10,225 nt of DNA from an uncultured Flavobacteriales bacterium (GTDB lineage: Bacteria > Bacteroidota > Bacteroidia > Flavobacteriales_D > Crocinitomicaceae): contig CAIUKX010000196.1 in the NCBI GenBank assembly GCA_903899795.1, positions 1-10,225 of the forward strand. Reading direction: 5' to 3'. A program made the translations under genes and the position numbers. The notes under the pieces were generated by a model. That model saw only the letters and a program-made list of their open reading frames with translations. It was not told the DNA's origin and made no database searches. Each line of letters opens with the position of its first letter. Position 1 is the stretch's first letter. This document shows positions 1 through 6,280 of the stretch, piece by piece.

Positions 1-1
1 A

Positions 2-154
2 AAAATATCGTATGATAAAAATCAAGAGCGTATAGAATGATATAAAGAGCAACGTAATAGAAGTGTTCAATGTGAATGTGGTGGTATTTATACTTATTCC
101 AATAAGAAACGGCATATTAATTCCAATAAGCACAAAAGTTTTCTAAAAGTATAA
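2..154 (+). pseudogene. Interrupted or partial C2H2-type zinc-finger small protein
   Basis: Frame 2 reads a charged segment (YDKNQERIE), then an in-frame TGA at 38-40, then a segment ending in a zinc-finger-like pattern and TAA at 152-154. The finger is CECGGIYTYSNKKRHINSNK followed by HKSFLKV, with spacing C-x1-C-x11-H-x5-H. Short proteins with Lys/Glu/Asn repeats followed by this CxCGG...H...H finger are common in algal giant viruses, virophages and polinton-like viruses, where they are usually uncharacterised. Here the charged stretch before the stop looks like the same protein, so the TGA appears to break a real gene. No in-frame ATG lies between the TGA and the finger. TGA cannot simply be a sense codon, because two downstream genes end in TGA and none carries an internal one. 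The ORF is also open at the left edge. It could be a pseudogene, a sequencing error or a read-through product; the family resemblance is surer than its status. Confidence 0.6.
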
Positions 155-159
155 TATAT
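145..159 (+). promoter_or_regulatory. TATA-like promoter element of the coiled-coil gene
   Basis: AAAAGTATAATATAT ends immediately before the ATG at 160 and closely matches the elements before the genes at 5101 and 6281. It overlaps the last codons and stop of the upstream zinc-finger ORF. The ATATATTTT box seen before the capsid genes is absent here. Confidence 0.6.
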
Positions 160-1968
160 ATGTCTAGCCTTCAACAATATTTTCAAAATGCAATGTCAGT
201 GGATAATACGGAATCATCTGAACAATTGGATTACGCAGCTCAAGAAGCAGCGATGAAAGAAATGAAAGATGAGGCATTCAATCAAGCAATTTCAATGATT
301 CCATTCAGTTTAGCGGAAGTATATCATGCGGGTAGTAAATTATATCAAGCAGGGAAGAGAATTAAAGATGTCTATGAAAGACCTGGTGGAATTGCTAGCA
401 AAATAGAGGAACTAACTACAGGAGGAGGTGGGGAACCGTTTGATTTTGCAGGTTTTGCGTCAAAATTAGTGGGAAAAAGCGCAGATGAAGTGGCTAAAAT
501 AGCCGCGCCTTATGCCGAAAAATATGGATTGGATGTTCCTTCATTAGTTAATGCCGCCAAAGGAGAAGGTGGGGTTGGAGCTGCGGTGGAAGAATTAAAG
601 GGACAATTGAAGACAAAGGGTGAAGCAGTCATTCAAAAAGCAACAGGTGAAGCTAGTAGTGGTTTGGAGCAATTCACTGGAGCAGTAAAAGGTAAATTAG
701 AAGGTATACAATCAACCATATCCGAACTACAGGGAAAGTCTCAAGACTATTTGCAAAATTTACATCAGAGATACAATCAGACATTAAATTCTTACAGCCC
801 TGCTGATGTAGCCAATTTATCTGAGGAAAGTCGTGGTAATTTAAAGACACTTCAGGATTTAATCGTAAGAAGTGAAATAACTCCTGAAGGTGTTGCTAAA
901 TTAAAACAAGGAACTGAATTTTTAACCAAAAATATTGAATTGGAAAATAAATTAGCAAAAGTAGGGAAGGCGAAAGAAAGCTTATTGGCTCAGAAAAGTC
1001 AAGCGGAAGAAGCGATAGCGAAAAAAACTGAACAACTGACGGGACAGCATGAAGTAAAACTAAATGCTGCGAATGATAGGATAAATGCTTTGCAGACACA
1101 AAAGGAAAAATCCCTAAATATAGTGGAAGAAGCACAAGGTAGACTGAGACAACAAGCTAAAGAAATATATGAAACAAAGCCAGTTTATGAAGAGGCAACA
1201 CGTTATAGAAGTGGTGGTAGTGTAAAAATAGCTGATCAAGTGAAACAAAGTCAATCAGCCATAGATGAAGCACTCATAGCTAAACATCAATCATTAGCTG
1301 CAAATCTGGATGAGCAAATAGGGCGTGTCAGTGCAGGAAAAGAGCAATTGGTTAGTCAATTTCAAAACGAAGTGGAACGACAAACCGCACCAATTAAAGA
1401 GGCGATGACGAGGATACAACCAGCTATAGAGTCAGCCCAAGCAGAAGCCGAAGCTTTCGGGTCTCAATTGTCATCTTTCGGTGGAAGATTAGTGAATTTG
1501 GGTGGTGAAGGTTTAGGAATTGCTGGTGGTATAACATCTATCATTCAAGGGGCAAAAGGGGAATTAAATACTGCAGGCGATAAATTGCAAGCAGGAGTAA
1601 ATATTGGATTCGGAACTAAAAGTGGTGTAAATCTAGGCAAAGAAGGAGTTAGTAAAATACAACAATTATCTACGGAAACAACTGAAGCGGAAAACGCAGT
1701 GGAAAAAGTAGTACCAAAAGTTGCCGAAACAGGATTGGAAGGAGCAGCTCCAGAATTAGCCGCAACTGGTGGAGCATTAGCCGCAGAGGGAGAAGCGGCA
1801 GTAGCAGCATCAGCTTTACCGGGAATAGGCGAAGTCGCAGACATTGGATTGGGTATTGCTGCTGGTGTGACGGCATTAGTGGATATATTTGGAGGAAAAC
1901 ATGAACAAGCTCCGCCGCCTCCACCTTCACAAGTAGTTCAATTTCAGCATGCACAGGGTGTTTATTGA
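160..1968 (+). CDS. Coiled-coil structural protein with C-terminal hydrophobic segment
   Basis: This 602-residue protein is not assigned to a named family. It is rich in Ala, Glu, Gln, Lys and Gly, and I see no Cys or Trp. Residues about 20-75 are predicted helical. Residues about 140-440 carry long charged heptad-like stretches typical of coiled coils. Two Gly-rich hydrophobic regions follow, near 440-465 and 552-578; the second (LPGIGEVADIGLGIAAGVTA) could insert in or associate with a membrane. A five-proline run at 585-589 precedes the tail QFQHAQGVY. Proteins with a similar PGIGE...GLGI...DIFGG end occur beside capsid genes in polinton-like viruses and virophages. Its place directly before the major capsid gene suggests a virion protein, perhaps internal, membrane-interacting or vertex-linked like adenovirus pVI, but this is inference. 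The ATG follows the promoter element directly. Arginine codons are mostly AGA/AGG, unlike the capsid gene. It ends in TGA. Confidence 0.8.
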   Translation: MSSLQQYFQNAMSVDNTESSEQLDYAAQEAAMKEMKDEAFNQAISMIPFSLAEVYHAGSKLYQAGKRIKDVYERPGGIASKIEELTTGGGGEPFDFAGFASKLVGKSADEVAKIAAPYAEKYGLDVPSLVNAAKGEGGVGAAVEELKGQLKTKGEAVIQKATGEASSGLEQFTGAVKGKLEGIQSTISELQGKSQDYLQNLHQRYNQTLNSYSPADVANLSEESRGNLKTLQDLIVRSEITPEGVAKLKQGTEFLTKNIELENKLAKVGKAKESLLAQKSQAEEAIAKKTEQLTGQHEVKLNAANDRINALQTQKEKSLNIVEEAQGRLRQQAKEIYETKPVYEEATRYRSGGSVKIADQVKQSQSAIDEALIAKHQSLAANLDEQIGRVSAGKEQLVSQFQNEVERQTAPIKEAMTRIQPAIESAQAEAEAFGSQLSSFGGRLVNLGGEGLGIAGGITSIIQGAKGELNTAGDKLQAGVNIGFGTKSGVNLGKEGVSKIQQLSTETTEAENAVEKVVPKVAETGLEGAAPELAATGGALAAEGEAAVAASALPGIGEVADIGLGIAAGVTALVDIFGGKHEQAPPPPPSQVVQFQHAQGVY

Positions 1969-1991
1969 TTCAAATACTTTTTAAAGCATTA

Positions 1992-2034
1992 ATATATTTT
2001 AAAAACTATTTTTTTATAATTCTATTATATAATA
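1992..2034 (+). promoter_or_regulatory. Two-part promoter of the major capsid gene
   Basis: An ATATATTTT box at 1992-2000 is followed by a T-run (about 2009-2015) and then CTATTATATAATA ending directly before the ATG at 2035. The same order of box, T-run and TATA-like element recurs in the next three spacers that lead into the basic and penton-like genes. Confidence 0.6.
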
Positions 2035-4377
2035 ATGGCTACAGCTCTATCAGTTCCTCATTCTAGTGAAAATCCTGCTAATTTCGTGAGAACCGTTCGT
2101 TTGCGCTCGGATGTCGATGCCCAGTACAGCCCCCGATACAATCGTATGCAATTCACCATTGAACCCGATCATTATTCTACGGATCTTTCGGAATCTTATT
2201 TGGCGCTTCGCATGTATCTGACAACTTCGGCGGGTCAAATTGTTCCTAAGGCATCTTTAGCACAATGGGCTTTATTAAATACCTATGTGAGCTTTGGTCA
2301 AAATGGTAATACTTATACACCAATGTCAATGATTAAGTTGTGTCGTCTCTTTACTGGTGATATGCAAATTTTGGAGGAGACGAACTTTCAGAATGTTCTT
2401 TCCGAAACTCTGAATCAAGTTTATGCTGATTATGAAAGTGTCGGCAGTTCTTCACTCACAAGCAATAGCTCCGTCGTCTTTGGTCAGCCTCAGTCTCTCG
2501 GCAGTTTTTTTGCGAATTTATTGCCCGATTATACGGGTTCAAACGAGCAGTTACCTGTTGAAGTGCATATTCCCCTGAAAAAGCTATTCGGATTCTTCCG
2601 AAATAAAAATGTGTATCTGGATGACCCTGCTCTTAATGGTCTTAAAATCTGGCTTGAGTTGGAAGATAGGAAACCCATTCTGCAATCTATTACCTGTACG
2701 GAATATGCAACTTGTCCTTCGGAAGCCGCAGCCTTTGGTCAAGGTGGTATGGAATACACACTTGCGGCAAATCCTTGGACATCTCTCACTGCTCAAAATG
2801 ACATCGGTCAAATGACACAAGGGGCAGACATTCCCCAGCCTGGTTTAGTGCCGACAAATGCTGATACACTGAACATGGTAGCTGTTCCATCCTACATTAT
2901 TCAGAAAGATCAGATACTGTCATTTTTCAATTCAAACATTGCTTTAACTACGGATACTTTGACGTTAAATGCTACTTGGACAAATCAGGAGATACAGCAG
3001 ATGAATTTAGTGGTTGGAAATTACGCCAAATTGAATTTCCGTTTTTCAGCGGTTGGCGGTTTGACTGGTCAGAGACAGAATCAGATTACGAGCGAAATAA
3101 CTCAAATTGAATCAGTGACACTTGAGGGAAATGGGACAGTAACTATTGGTTTATTGGATGCGTTTAGACAGCGAGCATCTGTGCAATGGGCAACCTCTTT
3201 AGATTCAGTGGAAATTATGGATAATGTTCATTGTGTGGAGTTGCCTACTGTGTCGACATTGGCCGAGATTACTGCATTACAGCAAAACAATACAATTTCA
3301 ATCGCACAAGCCGAATACGATGCTCTACAAAATCTTGGATTGATTTCCGTTGATGGTCTGCCAACGAATGGGAAATTTGTCTTGAATACTCAGATTACGG
3401 CACAAGCTAATTCTACTGCTATTGAAATTCAGCCTTATTTTGACCAATTTTATAATCCAGACGTTCCTAGTGCTAGACAAATCGTCAGCAATGGTTGTCA
3501 AAAGTTGCCAATACAAGGTTCTTCTTGCACACTTTTGTCCATTGATCCGGTCTCGAGTACTCCAGATGTAAGCTATAATTTGGTGTTTAGTAATTTGGGT
3601 TTAACTGATGCAAATTCTTTAGTTCCGTCAATATTTTTGGATGGTTTCGTCTATGAAGATGGTGTAGATTTCAATGGAAATCCTATTGAATGTAGTTACA
3701 AAACTTGGATTACGAACGCAAATGTTTCAGGCGGAGCAATTCCAACAGACGACTTTTCTTACATGGTTGATAAAGCAGAACTTGTGCTGGTTCAGGGAAT
3801 GAGGGATCCGAAAATTCCCATGAGTCGCGTCTATACCACTTGGCGCGTGGAAGTGGCGACGATTGAAAATCCTCTGCCGATTTATCAGCGGCAGTTCATC
3901 GTGACGGAGCAGAACTGCTATAGTGTCTTGCTGTGTATGCCTCAGTATAGTACTGGTACAACGCCGGTTAGTGGAACAACAGGATATGAACCACAGTCGC
4001 TCATCAGTTTCAATCGCGGTGTGCAAGCATACAGATTTTCAGTTAATAATATTGATGATACAAATCGCGATCTTGAAGTGTCTACCAATACGAGCTTTTA
4101 CCCTTCTTCGCTGCATTTGGAGAAGCTCATGGATACTTTGGAAAATGATGGCGGACGCTCTGCTAAATCGTTGTCGGGTATTCTGACTGTGCCGCATTCC
4201 GTTCATCCACTCGTTGCTCTGCCCCTGAAAGTTTATAATGTTCGTGAAGGTATGAATTACGTAATGAAGCCAGAGGGGTATCAGGTGCAGATTACGCTTT
4301 ATGGTGATGTAGCCCACAATCAACCCATCACACCCGGTCCCATCTTCCTATTCAAACAATGCCTGCGAACCATTTAA
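2035..4377 (+). CDS. Putative major capsid protein, double jelly-roll
   Basis: This 780-residue protein has the layout of a double-jelly-roll hexon. The first domain (about 1-215) contains FTIEPDHYSTDLSESYLALR (40-59), the strand-helix motif VHIPLKKLFGFFRN (177-190) and LKIWLELE (203-210), a pattern typical of polinton-like and adintovirus capsid proteins. A long middle region (about 215-575) may supply tower loops or an inserted domain. The second domain (about 578-780) has KAELVLVQ, YRFSVNNIDDTNRD (666-679), the L-x-G-I-L-T-V-P segment from 713 and YQVQITLYGDV (749-759). Trimers of such proteins tile the capsid facets. At 780 residues it is longer than many relatives (about 500-650). It is the largest gene here, sits beside penton-like genes and has CGN-rich arginine codons (about 18 CGN to 7 AGR by eye), fitting high expression. 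The family call is from motif recognition only. It ends in TAA. Confidence 0.8.
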   Translation: MATALSVPHSSENPANFVRTVRLRSDVDAQYSPRYNRMQFTIEPDHYSTDLSESYLALRMYLTTSAGQIVPKASLAQWALLNTYVSFGQNGNTYTPMSMIKLCRLFTGDMQILEETNFQNVLSETLNQVYADYESVGSSSLTSNSSVVFGQPQSLGSFFANLLPDYTGSNEQLPVEVHIPLKKLFGFFRNKNVYLDDPALNGLKIWLELEDRKPILQSITCTEYATCPSEAAAFGQGGMEYTLAANPWTSLTAQNDIGQMTQGADIPQPGLVPTNADTLNMVAVPSYIIQKDQILSFFNSNIALTTDTLTLNATWTNQEIQQMNLVVGNYAKLNFRFSAVGGLTGQRQNQITSEITQIESVTLEGNGTVTIGLLDAFRQRASVQWATSLDSVEIMDNVHCVELPTVSTLAEITALQQNNTISIAQAEYDALQNLGLISVDGLPTNGKFVLNTQITAQANSTAIEIQPYFDQFYNPDVPSARQIVSNGCQKLPIQGSSCTLLSIDPVSSTPDVSYNLVFSNLGLTDANSLVPSIFLDGFVYEDGVDFNGNPIECSYKTWITNANVSGGAIPTDDFSYMVDKAELVLVQGMRDPKIPMSRVYTTWRVEVATIENPLPIYQRQFIVTEQNCYSVLLCMPQYSTGTTPVSGTTGYEPQSLISFNRGVQAYRFSVNNIDDTNRDLEVSTNTSFYPSSLHLEKLMDTLENDGGRSAKSLSGILTVPHSVHPLVALPLKVYNVREGMNYVMKPEGYQVQITLYGDVAHNQPITPGPIFLFKQCLRTI

Positions 4378-4379
4378 CT

Positions 4380-4413
4380 GCGGGGACACCCCGCCGACCC
4401 CGACCGCAAGCGG
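4380..4413 (+). terminator. GC-rich double hairpin after the major capsid gene
   Basis: Two bases after the capsid stop codon is a perfect stem, GCGGGG (4380-4385) and CCCCGC (4389-4394), with the 3-base loop ACA. A second small stem, CCG/CGG with loop CAAG (4404-4413), follows. The GC-rich block stands out in AT-rich spacer. In mimiviruses and their virophages, hairpins mark mRNA 3' ends and polyadenylation sites, so a transcript-end role is plausible but unproven. Confidence 0.5.
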
Positions 4414-4437
4414 AATTACAGAAAAATGATAGAAAAA

Positions 4438-4477
4438 ATATATTTTCACAATATTTTTTATAAAAATATATTATATA
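4438..4477 (+). promoter_or_regulatory. Two-part promoter of the basic protein gene
   Basis: ATATATTTT (4438-4446) is followed by a T-run (4454-4459) and AAAAATATATTATATA (4462-4477) that ends directly at the ATG at 4478. The order and spacing match the spacers before 2035, 5101 and 6281. Confidence 0.6.
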
Positions 4478-5053
4478 ATGCCCAAAAAATCCAAAGTCGT
4501 TGAATATGAAATTGCAATGTCAGATGATGAGGAGAACATAAAGGTGAAGATGATAGACAAAAAACCACCACGCAAAAGAGTAGAGCAGAGCCAAGAAGCT
4601 AGAGAAGCGATGCTTAAGCGCTTGGAAGAAGGACGAAAAAAAGCATTTGAAGTGCGAATGAAAAATAAAGCAGAGCGCGAAAAAAACAAAAAAGAGGACG
4701 AGGAGAAGACGGAAAAGGTCTCATCGTATTTAAAAAATGAGGACATATTTGAGAAAAAGTATTCCAGCAAATTTGAAAAGTTGGAGGAAATGCTTTCGGG
4801 TTTAGACAATAATTTTAAGGAGATTAAGGAATACAAAAAACAGAAGAGGGAGAAGCAGATGAAAGAGGCTGAAGAAAAGAAGGCAAAGATTGTGGAATCA
4901 AAACCTTCGGAGGATGTCAAACAGCCTGAAACGAAGTTAATGACACCTACGACATCAGTAATACCTACGACATCTTCCACGTCTACAGCGTGTGTAGCTC
5001 CAATTTCAAAAGGATTACCCAATTATAGGGGAATGACCTTCGGAAGAAGATGA
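4478..5053 (+). CDS. Small basic Lys/Glu-rich protein, possible DNA-binding or core protein
   Basis: This 191-residue protein is dominated by Lys, Glu and Arg. Residues 1-35 hold an acidic patch (SDDEEN) and a basic cluster, KKPPRKRV (28-35), that could act as a nuclear localisation or nucleic-acid-binding signal. Residues about 36-78 are a charged helix (EAREAMLKRLEEGRKKAFEV), and about 95-138 form a second likely coiled coil. A Thr/Ser/Pro linker (156-170) leads to the tail LPNYRGMTFGRR. Small proteins with this charged helix and a short conserved aromatic/Arg tail are often found beside capsid genes of polinton-like and giant viruses; their function is not established. A core, DNA-condensing or scaffold role is inference. 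The linker is coded partly by a perfect 12-base direct repeat (4945-4956 and 4963-4974, six codons apart), a sign of recent local duplication. The TGA stop overlaps the next promoter box by one base. Confidence 0.75.
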   Translation: MPKKSKVVEYEIAMSDDEENIKVKMIDKKPPRKRVEQSQEAREAMLKRLEEGRKKAFEVRMKNKAEREKNKKEDEEKTEKVSSYLKNEDIFEKKYSSKFEKLEEMLSGLDNNFKEIKEYKKQKREKQMKEAEEKKAKIVESKPSEDVKQPETKLMTPTTSVIPTTSSTSTACVAPISKGLPNYRGMTFGRR

Positions 5054-5097
5054 TATATTTTCAAATTAATTTCTTTTTTTAAAAGTATATAATATAA
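5053..5097 (+). promoter_or_regulatory. Two-part promoter of the first penton-like gene
   Basis: ATATATTTT (5053-5061) shares its first base with the stop codon of the upstream gene. A T-run (5074-5080) and AAAAGTATATAATATAA (5081-5097) follow, three bases before the ATG at 5101. Confidence 0.6.
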
Positions 5098-5100
5098 GAG

Positions 5101-6240
5101 ATGTCTGCTTTGTGGTATAACAGTGCGCAACCAACCAACATTAAAGACACATATTCTCAGTATGATCAGGTGGATTTCCTCGTCAAGACACCGCCAGGGC
5201 GCGAGGTCGTCGCGGGCTCATTCAGGCTCACAGCAAAATTGAATATTACTAAAGCAATTGCATCAAATCCTACAGTCCCAGTTGCGATAGATGTCGCAGA
5301 TGCTGTATTTTGTAATCCGTTCGCTGGCGCACACGTGTTCATTCAGAATGCGACAGTATCCATCAATGATAGAACAATTGAATCAGTTGCTTACTACCCC
5401 AGAACAGTGATTATGGATACTTTAGCTAAAAATACTTTGGAAGAGCTTACAGCGTGTTCGGACAGTGCCGTTGAGATGAAGGGAAATAATGGAAATGTTA
5501 TTTTAGCAAAAGCTGATGCACCCTTTAGCATTAGTCCAAATTTGTCTATGAATAAATCAAGCAGCAATCTTCCAGCATCCAAGTATCCAATGATGAAGAT
5601 GATGCTCACACTCTCTTCGGCACTTACGGCATTGTATGTCAGCACACCGAAACCCAATCCCAGCACGGCCGACGATATTGTGTCTCTCAATTACACTCTC
5701 ACTCAATTGCAATTACATTGGATTGAAGTGCCGGAGGCAAAGGTTCAGCCGAAAGAGGTTGTCTTCAATACGAATTATTTAGTCACACAAACAGTTCTTT
5801 CGCAAAATACCACGTTGAACGTTGTTGCGCCTAATCCTTACGATAGTGTAGCGTGTTCTTTCATTCAACAAACGCATCTGAATAGTTTGTATGCCGATAG
5901 CAATATGTGTGAATATTTGCGGGATATTACGAGCGTAGAATTTACAGTTGACAATAAAAATTTTGGTCCTTTAGGCTATAAAATCGGTAACGGTAGAAAT
6001 CCGCCCTATCAGGACATTGCCCACAATGCATTGAAAGCGCTCAAGGGTAATCCCGATAAAAATTGTATCGTCAATCGTGTTTTATCGGAGAACGGGGCGT
6101 TTTTGATGGGCATGTCATACTCAGCGAATCAAAATTCTAAGCTAGGCGTGGTCATACAGATAGATTCCGCCACACAATTTATTTACAGTAGCAATCCGTA
6201 CAATGCTTTATTGTTTGTTAATGGATATGCAACTCTTTAG
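5101..6240 (+). CDS. Putative penton-like minor capsid protein A
   Basis: This 379-residue protein is β-rich, with no signal peptide or membrane segment. Landmarks are VDFLVKTPPGREVVAGSFRL (24-43), FAGAHVFIQNATVSIND (74-90), LTQLQLHWIEVPE (200-212), VEFTVDNKNFGPLGYKIGNG (279-298), and the C-terminal pair of strands MGMSYSANQ...LGVVIQIDSATQ ending ALLFVNGYATL. The same landmarks occur in the same order in the next gene, so I read the two as tandem paralogues. The length, the β-rich content and the place just downstream of the major capsid gene fit the penton or minor capsid protein of polinton-like viruses and virophages, which fills the fivefold vertices. The jelly-roll fold is inferred, not shown. 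The gene has the two-part promoter, mixed arginine codon use (about 3 CGN to 4 AGR) and a TAG stop. A different minor capsid role is possible. Confidence 0.65.
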   Translation: MSALWYNSAQPTNIKDTYSQYDQVDFLVKTPPGREVVAGSFRLTAKLNITKAIASNPTVPVAIDVADAVFCNPFAGAHVFIQNATVSINDRTIESVAYYPRTVIMDTLAKNTLEELTACSDSAVEMKGNNGNVILAKADAPFSISPNLSMNKSSSNLPASKYPMMKMMLTLSSALTALYVSTPKPNPSTADDIVSLNYTLTQLQLHWIEVPEAKVQPKEVVFNTNYLVTQTVLSQNTTLNVVAPNPYDSVACSFIQQTHLNSLYADSNMCEYLRDITSVEFTVDNKNFGPLGYKIGNGRNPPYQDIAHNALKALKGNPDKNCIVNRVLSENGAFLMGMSYSANQNSKLGVVIQIDSATQFIYSSNPYNALLFVNGYATL

Positions 6241-6241
6241 A

Positions 6242-6280
6242 ATATATTTTTTCTATTTTTTTTAAAAGTATATTATATAA
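6242..6280 (+). promoter_or_regulatory. Two-part promoter of the second penton-like gene
   Basis: ATATATTTT (6242-6250) starts two bases after the preceding stop codon. A T-run (6256-6263) and AAAAGTATATTATATAA (6264-6280) end directly at the ATG at 6281. This is the cleanest example of the motif in the window, and the whole 40-base spacer is filled by it. Confidence 0.65.

Noticed and set aside
38..40. Altered genetic code with TGA as a sense codon
   Set aside because: The genes ending at 1968 and 5053 use TGA as stop, all Trp residues in the large genes are TGG, and no large gene has an internal TGA.
1545..1954. Two overlapping minus-strand ORFs (99 and 94 residues) inside the coiled-coil gene
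   Set aside because: Low-complexity Ala/Pro and Leu/Pro reading frames that mirror the Ala/Glu-rich coding strand; no promoter element or family pattern.
4471..5022. 183-residue minus-strand ORF antisense to the basic protein gene
   Set aside because: It is the Ser/Phe/Leu-rich complement of a Lys/Glu-rich gene with no recognisable motif; the plus-strand gene has the promoter and a sensible start.
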